From the NCBI GenBank assembly GCA_016169945.1, contig JADLSH010000395.1, positions 7,840,001-7,904,000 on the forward strand: a stretch of 64,000 bases of DNA. The letters are read 5' to 3'. This DNA comes from Trachythela sp. YZ-2020 (taxonomy: Eukaryota > Cnidaria > Anthozoa > Malacalcyonacea > Clavulariidae). Shown here piece after piece: positions 52,000 to 63,850 of this stretch; position 1 is the stretch's first letter, and every line of letters begins with the position of its first letter. A program made the position numbers and the translations under genes. The notes beneath the pieces are model-generated. The model saw nothing but the letters and a program-made list of their open reading frames with translations. It was not told the DNA's origin and did no database searches.

Positions 52000-52440
52000 G
52001 TCGTCTGAGGATCGCGAAAAGCGTGAAACTCGGAGTTGAGACTTTATCTTATTTTAAGCAAACAAAACAATTATAAAGCTCTACTAATTTTGGTATGGAA
52101 CACTCTTCAAACTATTAAATGCGTTCATACTTTGTTTGAAATCGCTATTATTGTTATATATATATATATACTATATATATATATATATATGTATATATAT
52201 TATATATATATTTTCGCTTACCTCAAAACTTGTCTGCAACAGACTGTTTCATCTGTAAAAGATGCCTGATGATTCTTTTACAAATGAAACAGCCTGTTGC
52301 AGACAAGTTTTGAGGTAAGTGAAAAGCTATAATTTGCTTAACTATACGTTGTTGAGCACTCTTTGCGTTTCGTAGACCTAAACCTACACGTATATATATA
52401 GTCAAATCTGCAGACATGCATGTTTCGCCGTTCAACGGCT
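52000..52440 (+). repeat. Solo Penelope-type terminal segment with hammerhead-like motifs and a hairpin
   Basis: CTGAGGA at 52,005-52,011 is followed by CGC-loop-GCG and GAAAC at 52,025, a hammerhead-like core. A 105-bp hairpin at 52,216-52,320 has arms starting CTTACCTCAAAACTTGTCTG. Its right side includes CTGATGA...GAAAC (52,267-52,297). A (TA)n tract at about 52,157-52,211 lies between. This piece sits in an intron of the HECT gene. Assignment to a Penelope pseudo-LTR is by motif similarity only. Confidence 0.4.
52157..52211. repeat. (TA)n microsatellite
   Basis: Nearly pure TATATA run with a few interruptions. Confidence 0.95.
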
Positions 52441-55439
52441 TGTCAGTGCAGCCTTGTAACGCAGTCTAGATGCAAGTGACTTCGTATTTATACACCATAC
52501 TCTTGCCCTCACCAAGCGCATGTGGTACAATACTCAGACACATGCGCATCCAGACATGCGTGAAGTGTCTTGGGGCCAGAGTGCTCAAACGACCACAAGG
52601 GAAGTTAACTTTCCATTCCGGATATACCATCTTTTTCACTCCAGTTATAATATCCTACCCTGTTAATTAGTTCCCTGGATTGCTGGTCTACCACTTTCTC
52701 TGGATCAACTGTAACACCCTCGATTCCAGCTGATATGTAGTTATACACCCAAGGAGCCATAAAATCAATTGAAGCAGCCATCAACTCCCCAGCCACACGG
52801 AAATGCCCATTTGAAATAGCAATTATATTCTCATGTGGCACTTTACCACATCCATCTGTTTCATTAATAAACAAACGCAATTCAATCTCATCCAATATAT
52901 CTGAAAGAAAAATAAATACTTGACTGTATTAATTATACCATTAACATTAATATACTTCAGGAATACCTTAAAAATAAGAATTGATTATTTAATGAAAACT
53001 CTCCTCTGTATGTTCTTTTAATTATTGTACCCTGAAAATAAAATATTTCTCCTCTGTATGTTCTTTTAATTATCGTACCCTGAAAATAAAATATTTCTAC
53101 CACCCCTGTATGTAGTCATGGTTAAAATTTATCATAAAAATGAACAATAACACCAATATTTATAATTGCATGACTATATAAGCAGGATGAATTAGCATTA
53201 TCAATTTCTTTTTAGTTCAGTAACTAACCTTTTTTGGTTTCAAAAGAATGTTAAAATTTGTAGTAAAGGATTGTACACACAGCCCACCTCATTCCAAACT
53301 ACAAAGGGTCAGAGAAAAGCCTAAACTCCAATTGGAAACCCATATTCTAGTAAGAACAATACTGCTATGGTGCACTGAGGCCAAGTGCAATTAATCTTCA
53401 TGGAATTATATCACAATGTAGCACTTAGCTTCAGGGTAAGTCCATGTCAATTTGTTCAAGGTGTGAAACCCAATCTCTTCAATGTTCTTCAAACTTTGAT
53501 TTCTGTCTTTAATAGTTTGCAATAGATGAGACACCCCCCCCCTGCCAAAGAGTTTATGATAATTAAAAGCCACCATCACAAGAAAAGTCAAATCAGGTAA
53601 TTAATTTTTGGTTACCCGATCTGCCATGTTTTTCCTAAAACATTCCCTGTCTAGCAGAAAAAGAAATTTGTCCACAATTGCAATTTTTCAAAAGTGGCAA
53701 TTTTTTGCTCAATTTTTCAATTAACATACTCCATAATAACTACCAATGCATTCATAAGGTAAACCTCAAGAATAAATAAAACAATATTTACTTAATACCT
53801 GTAAAGAATTCTCTCCTTGGACCTCCACCGTCTACAGCTTCTTCCCCAATGTAATCTATCTTATACCCACCATTTGGCAAGAACCATGGCTTTTTCCGTG
53901 CTGCAACAAAGTCATCCCAGAGGTACTTGCGTCGAACTGCTATCCTATTTGATGAACTGGCAACATTTGTGATTAAGCCTTGAATAAGCTCTTTGGTTGT
54001 TAATATGGGGCTTTCCTGTTGATTTGCTATTTCATCCAGAACAGGGTCTTCATCTGGCACTTCAATTGTAGGATTTAAGACCCATGTCCCATATAAAGAT
54101 GCCTCAGATGATCTCCCTTCACAACAAGCATCTGCATGTTGCTCAATTTGACTAACAGAGAAACTCATATTACAGCTGGGGCAGGCAACTGTACCACCTT
54201 GTCCTTGAATTGCGCTGTCTGGTAAACCGGGGGTGCAATTATTTATTAATGTATTGGGAGTGCTGTCCGTACATTCTGATCTGATGGGCACTAGTGGAAT
54301 ATGTTCAGCTGCTGGATTTTCAGGTGTAGTTAATAAAGAAGTAGGAAGCTCTTCTGATTCACTCTCAATACCAATAGTTTCCCCATCATCAGTATCAGAC
54401 TCATCATTTGCATCAACCCAAGCAAATTCTGTATCAGTTGGTCTAACGCAGCAGAGGTATACAGGGGCTTGTCCACAAATATGCTTTAATACTTTTCCAG
54501 TAATTTCCTGAGATATATTTATTTTGACAATTCTGTTTCCCACCGCTCTGACGATAGTGAAAGTCCTAGTATCCTTAAGCTTTTTGAGGAAAATTGTTGA
54601 GAACTGTCGGTGCATTTACACGTTCGTCATTTCGTTCGTTATACTAAAAGCTGTGGCAACGAAACCACGAGCAAAAAGCTCCTCTCTTTTGCGCCCACGA
54701 GGAACAGTTTTCATTCTCGGGTTTGGAAGAAGAATCACATCTTTCATAACAGGAGTAGATGAAGCTTCACTCTTTTTAGAATACGGTTTCTTTCGTTTGG
54801 TTTGTTTGAGGACGTTCGCCCGGCTTGGTACAAATTGTGGCGTAATATAATTTGTATCATTTGTCGTATTTCTCCTGCCGTTCACACTAGGAAATAACCT
54901 AGTTATGGCAGTACTCATTGTTTCCGGTGCACTGTTTTCATCTTCGCGCCTGTGCCCATTGTTGTTGCTTTGTCTTATCGTGTCTACAAGTCTGCATAAT
55001 TGATGAACGAGAGAGCCATGTGAATCACTATTTGAATTTGATGGTGTTTTACCTGCATGCAGTTCACTGCATGGCGCCAAACACTGATATGGCGCCAAAG
55101 CTCAGTGCTTCCACTCTAAAATAACAAAACGTCCATTTTGTCCATATTAATTTTTCATAGATAGTTCAATGTCTTTTTCGCGCTTTTTTGCAAGTATTTC
55201 TTCCATAATTCCTAAATTTCGCTTAAATTTCCTCTTACTAGTTCGAAAAAATATGGAAATTTTGAGAATTTCAAGACAGAACTATAGTATCTTAATTACT
55301 CAGAATTTCTTGCAATTTCGAACTTTCCCTTCAATTCCAAATATCAAAATTTCCTTCCCTTCTGCAAGGAAATTTCCTCCCAAGTTTCCCAAGTTGAAGA
55401 AATTGGAAGCTCTATGCTTCCACTTGCTGTGATATTTCC

Positions 55440-55692
55440 AGGAAGTTTTAAATTTGTAACAAAGTTTTAAGTTTGTGATTATAAAGTAACCCAGGATTTA
55501 CTAACCTTATATTTGTACAGAAGTTTTATATTCGTTACAATGTATTCTATTTGCAATGAAGTTTTATACATGTATATGGAAGTTTTATATTTACACATGG
55601 AAGTTTTATATTAGTGTCTTTAGTGATCATAAGTTGTATAAATGTGACACGAAGTATTATAATTGTAAATAAGTATTATATTTACGACAGAA
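55440..55692 (-). repeat. Right inverted end of the integrase/HECT element
   Basis: Reverse complement of the left end. It has a small insertion (AGACACTA) after GATCACTAA and different inner repeats. Confidence 0.8.
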
Positions 55693-57339
55693 AAACGTTG
55701 TCCCAACTTCATCAAGGGAAGAATGTGTGCTGGTTAGGCGCAATGATTTTGCCGTGAGATGAAATTTTCTAAGCCAAAGACCACTGGCATCATCATCTCG
55801 AAGAAGGGGAAACTGCGCAAACACTGTGGATGACAGACTGTTCCTGTGGGATTTAGTCTTCTTAAGTGGCCCCGAGGAAACGCTTGTGCCACGACAAGGA
55901 GCATGGGCATGTAATTACGGCTTGCCGCTTTACTAAAAATCTTACCCGTCATTCCATTCATATGTCGTCCAGTGGCACATACCTGTGGTCCCCTCATGGA
56001 GCTGTCAACAACCTATGAGTCATACACTGACCAGGCAGGCCTGGTCCTTTGATATTGTTTGATTGTGAAGTACCAAACATTGTATTCAGGAACCATATAT
56101 TTGACATAAGCTGTTGACATTCTGTTCAAATTGAAATTGTGTGTTCTGTTAGATTTTATGCCTTGCACAGAAAGTGTTAGGAATTACAAAGAATATGAAC
56201 ATGACTTTCAATGCACTAGACTTGGTCCATTGCTCACACTTGCATTGTGTAATGATTATAGAAAAAACAAGAATTTATGATTTTGCATAAATTTTTAAAA
56301 TTTAAACTAAAATAAATAATTTAACATCAGTTATTTATGCTTCAACTCTTTCTAAACGGTAGCGTCGAATATCAACCGCCAACAGATGATGATTTAGAGC
56401 GCTTGTATCTTTGGCGCCCCTCACCCAAAACGGACGAAAATACCACCAATCGATTCAGCAAACACACCTGTTCTTGACTAATGCCAAACAAATCGCAAAA
56501 CACATTGTTTTACAGATCTCCGTGAGTTTTAACACCTTTGTAATCTGATATTTATTATATCGTAAACTAATTATATATTCAGTACCTTTGGTCGATTATA
56601 ACTTCTGTTTTAAAATCCGTTAATACACCGTTTTATAGAGCTTTAAAAACAGTACATACTGACCAACTTGCAAAGAAACACAATAAAAATTGACAAAGTT
56701 ACGGCGAAATTTGAAATGTAGCGTACGGGTCAAACCGGAATTTCAGACAAAAACAACCTGAAAAGGCCCAAACACAAACAAGGACTGTTGCTATGGTTTT
56801 TTAAGTGGCCGGAATGAATTCCCCAGGGTACAATACCCTATATAAGATATTTTTGTTGGGACTGAAGCGCGTGGGCAAACCATGTATAGTCAAACTACGG
56901 CAAGCGTGTGCATGCTGGAAAATTCCCGAAAATAAATATTTCTCAAAGCCGTATCGAAGGCACGTTTTACAGCCGAAAGAAACAGATAAAAAGCTAAATG
57001 TCGACCATTAGAAGTCTTTCAAGATATTAAAAGATATTAAAGATTGTTCGAGTTGAACTGAAGTATGACTGGAGGTATGTTTGGGATTAAACTTTTAGTA
57101 TTTTTTATTCTGTAATGTTTAGTCAGCAAAATAGCCCACTGTTAAAAAGCTTATTTTGTAAGGATTCCAATGGTGTTAATTTCATTGCCAGGGGGTAAAA
57201 ATTTTGCAAAGGAGATCATACTCAAAGTGCTCTTGCGACAACATAATTAAAATGCGACCGACCAGAAAGAGTTAAACCTTATTCATTAGTTTGTTTATTA
57301 GTGAAAATAATATTGCTAAAGTTTTATTAATGTATTTCT
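55693..57339. other. No gene supported
   Basis: Non-coding flank right of the integrase/HECT element. Short frames lack domains. Confidence 0.5.
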
Positions 57340-57496
57340 TTTCACATTAGAAGACAGACAAATCATCCATCAATTTGTTCGTGTATAGACAACTTACTTG
57401 TTGGAAATTTTGTCCGACTCGTTTTCACATCAGAGGATTTGTCCGACTGAGACGATTTGTTCATCTAGACGACTTGTCCGTCTTCTAATGTGAAAG
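57340..57496. mobile_element. Candidate MITE, about 157 bp
   Basis: Ends CTTTTCACATTAGAAGACAG and inverted CTTTCACATTAGAAGACGG. The inside carries repeated GACGA(T/C)TTGT. No transposase, no clear target duplication. Confidence 0.55.
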
Positions 57497-57792
57497 CGGC
57501 TATCGGGTGGGGATCTAAAGATAACAGCATGTTTTGTGGACCATTACTGACCACCAATGTTGGTGGTTTCAGATCACAGAACACACTGTTTCCATCGGTT
57601 ACAGGTAATAAGTGTAAATTATTGCATGACACCATCATGCCATTGATGCATTGTGACAATACAAAACAAGACGCTCCCTTCAGCTGATTGCAGACATGAG
57701 AAAGTAGAATTTAACCCATTGTAATGATGAGTTTCATCTGATATATACTATGCAAGGAGTGCGGTTAACAACTGGTGTAACTCTGAAATTAA

Positions 57793-59253
57793 CTATTGGA
57801 TTAAAAACCCATTAGCAATCTGAAGTACCGTCAAGAAGTGGTCAATTCCATTATTTCCACCATCATCGAGTGGATTTACAGCACTATCCAAATACAGCAG
57901 CTGTTCCTCTGTGAGCTCTACCTCAGAATTAGGCACCACAACATTATTATCAGTAACAACATCAGGTACAGGACCATCGTGGTCAACTCCATATTCATCA
58001 AAATTGACAATAGGTGATTCTTCTGGAATGTTTATCATATTTGTTCCATAATTTCAATGGTGTTTGATGGTTCATGGTTCTCAATCCATGGTAATTCCAG
58101 TGACGCCTAAATTCTGCCAAGGATGCATTTATGCGTGGTAGATAAACAAAGTGGAGGGCAAATAGATGTACTTCATTGAGAGAATCAAGCAATGCTCTTT
58201 CTTCAAGAAACTGGTAAATATATTTATACAGGGAAGACAGAACTCTGTTAACTTCTGCCCACAACCTCTCTATTCGCTGGTTGTGAACACTTCGTCCGGC
58301 AATGAAGCTTCCTCTGTTTGATCCTCTGCGGGCAATCATATACCTTGCCACATCCACATTTTCTACACATTGATCTCCCCTCATTCGAGAGGGCAGACCA
58401 AATTCTTCAACTCCACTTTCAAATAACTCTAGAACAGTTGCTGCTCAGTTATTGGTGCAACATGTTAAATAGATAACTGTTCGACTGAAGCCGTCTATAC
58501 GTCCATGTACAACAAATCGCCATGATATTAGTTTGTGGTTAGAGTCTATGTGCCACAATGAATTAGCATGTGGGACAGTGTATACTCCACGACAAATAGC
58601 GTACCTTCTGCGCATTCCTTCACATAATTCCATCATCCTTATCCTTGACCTTTGAACATTCACATTCCTGCCTTTCAAGCTGCCTCTCACATAACATTCA
58701 CCACTACTGTACAGAGTTAACTGAAGAATTTCTCTAATTTTTTGGTCTAACTCACTGTCAGATATTTCTGAAAAATTAGACTCAATGCCATACTCCATTC
58801 TCCTTCTATGAAGAGTCCTCTCTGACACACCAAGGAACTCTGCGACAGTTTTCCAGTTCATCCCGGTTTCCCTCAATAGTTCAATCTGAGCTTTGGTAAT
58901 GTTAAAAGCTGGTCTTCCACCAGTGCTTGGCATTAAGGAAATTATGTCCCTACGTTCCTCAGAAAAAGACATTTCCATAACTTGTGAAAGCTTTTCCAGT
59001 TCTCTCTCCATCCCAGAAATGAGACTATTTAACAGTGCACTTAACGAATTCCAAGCCTCAGTCTGCTCATGAGATGTGTTGTTGTTCACAGCCACCAACA
59101 TTGCTGCCACTATTGGTATACAGTTCTGAAGCTTGTTTTTACAGTGTCTGTGCAAATAGGATCACTGGTAGCCAAGGAATGCTGAATTTGGTTGAACAAC
59201 ATATCTACAAACCCAAGAAAGTCTCTTGGCTCCTCGTGGCCTACAGATGACGC
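57793..59253 (-). pseudogene. DDE integrase gene, intronless copy (IS3EU-like), three lesions
   Basis: Minus strand from MASSVGHEEPRDFLGF at 59,253. Then a helix-turn-helix region ([38 protein letters not shown]) and the integrase fold: Asp in [13 protein letters not shown] (about 58,545), Asp in [16 protein letters not shown] (about 58,375) and Glu in [14 protein letters not shown] (about 58,285), followed by [21 protein letters not shown] frameshift near 59,120-59,155, an in-frame TGA at 58,445-58,447 (consistent with Arg CGA to TGA) and a frameshift near 58,020 disable it. The catalytic triad is otherwise present. The C-terminal [14 protein letters not shown] matches the copy at 47,090-48,888. 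Confidence 0.8.
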
Positions 59254-59545
59254 CATGTTTCCCCCCCAAATGTTTGAGCTAGTTGAAGTACTAGCTGATG
59301 TTGGCGATACCACAGTCGGACATTTCGCCTTATGTTTACTTGTGTAATCTCGCCTAACGATTACTTATCTCACATTATGATTACTTATCTCACATTATGA
59401 TTACTTTCTCAACCATAGATTTATTCGTCTCTACTATAGATTTATCAATCTCGAGCATCGATTTATAGATCTCGACCATAGATTTATATATCTCGACCAT
59501 CTATTTATCGATCTCGAATATCAATTTATTGATCTCAAATAGTTA
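59254..59545 (-). repeat. Leader and terminal repeat array of the intronless integrase element
   Basis: ATAGATTTAT(A/C)(G/A)ATCTCGA units repeat about eight times at 59,415-59,545, next to a TGATTACTTATCTCACATTA doublet at 59,345-59,400. The same arrangement in reverse complement occurs at 44,640-44,898. Confidence 0.8.
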
Positions 59546-59559
59546 ATTTAAACTCGATA

Positions 59560-62500
59560 CTTTTTTGTTGGGTATTGGCTTACTATACACAACACACACA
59601 CTTTGATTGGTTTGCTTGCTGAAATTGCAAAAAAAAACAAAAACTTGAATAATGTGCCTGAATGTGTACAACACATGTGTTGCCTGGGTGTTTGTATCTT
59701 ACATGTAAACATTATTGAGAACCCATTAACATTTAATTAGGCCCCCCCTAGCTACTGCAGCGGCAAGCAAGCTGTGGCTATGTGGCATGCTCTGCTCAAA
59801 GTAAAAGGGAAGACAGACCATGCACATGATGAATAGAAAGATAGATAGAATGAACATGTGTATAAGAGGGAAAAGGAAAGTTGTGTGGGTGAGGGGATAA
59901 AACCCTTACCCCCTATATAAAGGTGGTGAGGATTCTCCCCCCCCACCCCATTTTTTTTTTTTTTAGTAAGTAGTGAGTCTGCATTTTACGCGGCGTACCC
60001 TACTACTGTACATGATTAGTGCAGACAAGATCTGGAAACACTGATTTACTTTATATCTTTTTAGGTTAAACTTCTAAAACGATAACGAAAAAAACGTTTG
60101 GATGATTCAATGAAGACGGTCAAGACGACTCAGCCCTGAGGTAATTAAATAACCGTTCCTAATGAAACACCAAAGCAAGCAGGTCAGAAACACACACAAA
60201 CATGACATACATCGGATCTGGCATGTGGTTTTCTTCCTGTTTGAACATTTTAAGGCTTTTCAGTTTTTCCACGAAAACAAACTGTTTGGATGCTCGACTA
60301 CCGTTCCTACGTTGTTAACGCTCTTTTTTACCAGTAAGTTTTTCAATAAATGACCAAAACGAAATAGTTTGTGTACTTTATGACACGAATATCCAATTGG
60401 GATGTAAAAAGAACGAAAAAGGAAGGGGATAAAAATAAATTACTGATAATAGTAAAAGTACAGTACTGGAAAGGGAGTTGATTGAACTTTCATCTTCAGG
60501 GCAAGTGTGGATGTATTTTGGAATGACCCAATCTTGTGGCTACGAATTGCATTCCTACTGTGACTGTACTAATTGAATTGTTTCTTTTACTATGAATTGT
60601 TTCTTTTACTAGGAATTGTTTCTTTTACGAGGTTGTGGCAAAATTTAAAGAGGAAGATCAAGAGGAGGACTTAATTAATAACTTTGAGGAGCACTTAATT
60701 AATGACTACATAGGTACAGGATTTTTAAATAATCACATCTAGCTATAATTGATACTGCAATATTGCTGATGTTGTTCAAATAAATCCCTTTCTATTGTGT
60801 TGTAGTTATTTGCAATGTTTTATAACTTGAAATCTCAATGTTAGTCCAACACAAATTACCCAACATTCACAGTGGATTTGATCCCACCGATTTGGTCCCG
60901 CTATGCAAATTTCAAATCATCATTAATTTCTTTACATATTGTTTTCACCGTCAATGGCCTAAATCGGCGGGCTGGCTATGCTACTGAACATTCATATAAG
61001 CTACTTGAGCTCAGACCAGACCAGACCAGACAAGGATAAATTTGGGTATTGACTATTGAGTAATGTGTGCATGCTAGAGCTCATAAATTGTCCCCATAAG
61101 TATGTACTTATATATGCAAAACCAACAACTTACTGTTAGGCTTTTGAAGTACAGTATAACACAATAACTTAACTGATAAAGCAACTTACAGTTCAACATG
61201 AACTTGTCAGATTTATATAATATTGCATACTTATACAGGGTGTATCAAAAAAAAGGTAATCCAACTTTGGCATGCCATTGTGCGTTAATTACTCGGTGCA
61301 TGAACGTAATGTTTTTATAATCATAAAGATCAGGCTTTTAGCTGTTGGATGACTCGTTTTTCATCCAATATGGAGGGAAAATGAGCAAATACGAGCCCGA
61401 TAAAAATTGTTTGTCGAAATTGCATATATTGATAATTTGATATGTTCTTGTGCTACACGGCACGTGTACGAATCTCGCAGTTACCTCGCAGCCACGCACT
61501 TGATAGCGCACGTGCATTTGTGATTGCACAAAAAATTGTGTGTTCCGGGGGAAAGGTCGCGAATTTAATGTCAAATTGTCAATTCAACGTCTTCAGCAAA
61601 TGTTTCAAGTTCAATATAAAGACTCTAATTCAGCATAGTTTGTGTAAAGTCACCATAAGATCAAAAGAATATTTAAAGAAAAATATGAAGCCCTGTCTTG
61701 AAGGACTAAATCACTAAATGTTAATGAAATTTAAAAAGAAACATAAATTGTATGCACCCCCCGGAAAGTTTACTCTATATCTAATGTATGACTGATGTGA
61801 ATTTTTGCTACTCGTCATAATAGTGCAAAGTTTTGCACTAAAAATGGTTGGAATATATTAAAATTTGTCAGTTTACTCCCTAGACAATGTCAAAATTTTA
61901 ATCTAGCTTAAATTTTATGTTAAAAACGAAAAAAATAATACAAATTTAAAAAATGTAAATGCATCATATTTTTGAGAATTGTGAGTGATTTTGTTTCTAA
62001 ATTTTATAGAAAATAACCATAACAAAAAGTTCAATTGAAAACAAGACATTTCCTCCAAGAAAACAAGATAAACAGCAGTGTGAACATGTTTTTTCATCTT
62101 AAACAGCATTTTCAATTGTACAAAAAACAACAAATGTTTTCAACAGAGTAAAGTCGAAGCCCTGCTCAAAACGGGCAGTTTTAGCAAGTTTAAACGATGA
62201 AAAACCACACAAACAAAAATTGAATAAACAGGCATACCTTTTCCATTGTGTCTTGAAATATTTGGAAAATTATATAGTACAAAAACAATGCAAATTCCTA
62301 TCCTTGTGCAAATTCCGAGGCAAATTCAGTTTACGGCGAATCACTACCTAGACTAGTACCGGGTTAACAAGGCGGTTTGAACACTTCAACAGCAACAAGA
62401 AAACAATTGAACAGCCAAAAAGTGAGAAAATAATAATAATAATAATAATATTTAATATTTATATTGCGCAAATTAACATGCTCTAGTATATGATCAAATG

Positions 62501-63850
62501 CGCAATTGATCAAATGCGTATATGATCAAATATCACAGTTGCCATAATCTTGAGTAAAATATAATGTAAAAAGATATATTCCTTCAAGATTTTTGACTGC
62601 TATCTTTCATATTTAGCAACATGTTTTGATTAGGCAACGTATGCCCGTATGTCAATTTTCCATGAAGGAAAAAAATAAAAATGTTATTTACCGTTTATAT
62701 CTTCCCGAGGTCTCAGAAGTGGCCCAAGACCAAGACCGGACCTCCCATCTGGTAAATAACATATATTTATTGCTATATTAAGGACGAGGTGTTTTCACAA
62801 GAAAGGAATTTTTCCCATGGGATTTTTTGCGCACATATAATGAGAGCTCATAAATCAGAGTGAAGGTTCTCAAAGGGAGAAATATTACCCAGCTGAGGCA
62901 GCAAGCTTCCTTTTCTTTTTCCTCCATGAAGGCAAGATGTTGTGGTAAGCAGACCATCATCCGGGTCAAACCTATATAAATTTAATAACTAATCATTAAA
63001 TATTTATCTGCATTATCATCATAAGCTATGTAGCAACAACAATGACATGGTTTAGAATATGGACTATAGTTATATTACATGTGACTTCACTTCAGGGTTT
63101 AAATTAAAGTGTGCAATGTGCAATTTGCACATTGTTTTGGCCTAAATAGTGAAAATTGCATCACTTTTTGAAACAATGTGCAAAAAAATCTTAAAATCAT
63201 ACTTGGGATTATCAATGAGAGCATCAATGTTTACAATTTTAAAAAAAAGTGCTTTTTCATTCACTCTGGCTATATAATCATGGTCATTCATGGATATATT
63301 ATAACAATTTAATTGAGCCATATTTGTTCAAAAAAAGTGCACATCATTCTTTCTCAACTAATTCGAACCCTGATTCACTTGTCATTTAAATGTCTTTGAT
63401 AGCTTCAGTAATATAGTATAGTCTGTAGGGGTATGATAACCATTGGCAAAAGGATGCTGTAAATAATTGGTTGGTGGCATTATTGGCATGATTATTGGCA
63501 TCATTATTGCCAGCAATTGTGGTTTGCCACTGAAGATTGTGAGGGCTGTTGATATAATGTAGTGCAATATAATTGAAGTGGCTTTTTGAAAGCTGATTTT
63601 TATCATAATCATGCAGCCAAAATCTTGTTCGTCATTGCTATATCCTGAAAATAGAGAACAATCACCTAATGTTGGAAAAGGTTTAAATCATTGTCCCTGA
63701 TAATCTCCAGTGGTGTTTCAGAGTCATTAATTGCCATTGGGTACTGAGCATGCATAATTACATGGCAGACAAAAAACAAGCCACCAAGTGCGCTGCGCAA
63801 AATTTTAATAATACTCACCTATGTACGCCTGTTAAAGCAGTAAAAACTAA
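59560..63850. other. No gene supported; short repeats and MITE fragments
   Basis: Items seen: a TACAGGGTGTATCAAAAAAA end near 61,234, similar to the MITE in the HECT gene; TTTCTTTTACTA(G/T)GAATTG direct repeats near 60,580-60,630; an (ATA)n run at 62,430-62,450; an 80-bp inverted element at 62,682-62,761 with ends TGTTATTTACC. A TGTCCCCATAAGTATGTACT string near 61,089 echoes the motif at 4,177. Confidence 0.5.

Larger units (their letters stand above)
49554..55098 (-). pseudogene. Spliced UBZ-HECT ubiquitin-ligase-like gene of the mobile unit
   Basis: Minus strand. Exon 1 (55,098-53,799) holds a basic region (RKREELFARGFVATAFSI), an in-frame TAA at 54,616-54,618, an acidic stretch, a Rad18-type ubiquitin-binding finger (VACPSCNMSFSVSQIEQHAD then AC) and the HECT start (IGEEAVDGGGPRREFF). 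A GT-AG intron (53,798-52,901) joins in phase to exon 2 (52,900 to about 52,640; FRVAGELMAASIDFMAP). Exon 3 is 50,652-50,381 (MLDQLCKGLQTLGVLDL). Exon 4 is 49,819-49,554 and has the C-lobe FITGVKKIPPLEF and TSTCFLYVRLPVHY, whose Cys fits the catalytic position. Exon 3 to 4 joins in phase. The exon 2 donor is unresolved. HECT ligases pass ubiquitin to substrates. Confidence 0.65.
46618..55692. mobile_element. Candidate large DNA transposon: integrase plus UBZ-HECT ligase between inverted ends
   Basis: Inverted AT-rich ends of about 250-310 bp at 46,618-46,930 and 55,440-55,692 enclose an integrase gene reading rightward and a HECT-ligase gene reading leftward, each beginning next to its own end. 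Shared end blocks include TTCTGTCGTAAATATAATAC, ACAACTTATGATCACTAA and AAAACTTCCATGTG. A target duplication could not be identified. The superfamily is likely IS3EU-like from the integrase, but this is inference. Confidence 0.6.

Noticed and set aside
52570..52640. Exon 2 donor of the HECT gene at GATG/GTATAT or AGG/GTAGGA
   Set aside because: Neither has the phase needed to join exon 3; an additional small exon or a changed donor is possible but not shown.
53406..53591. 61-codon minus-strand frame in the HECT intron
   Set aside because: Lies inside a well-supported intron, with no family similarity seen.
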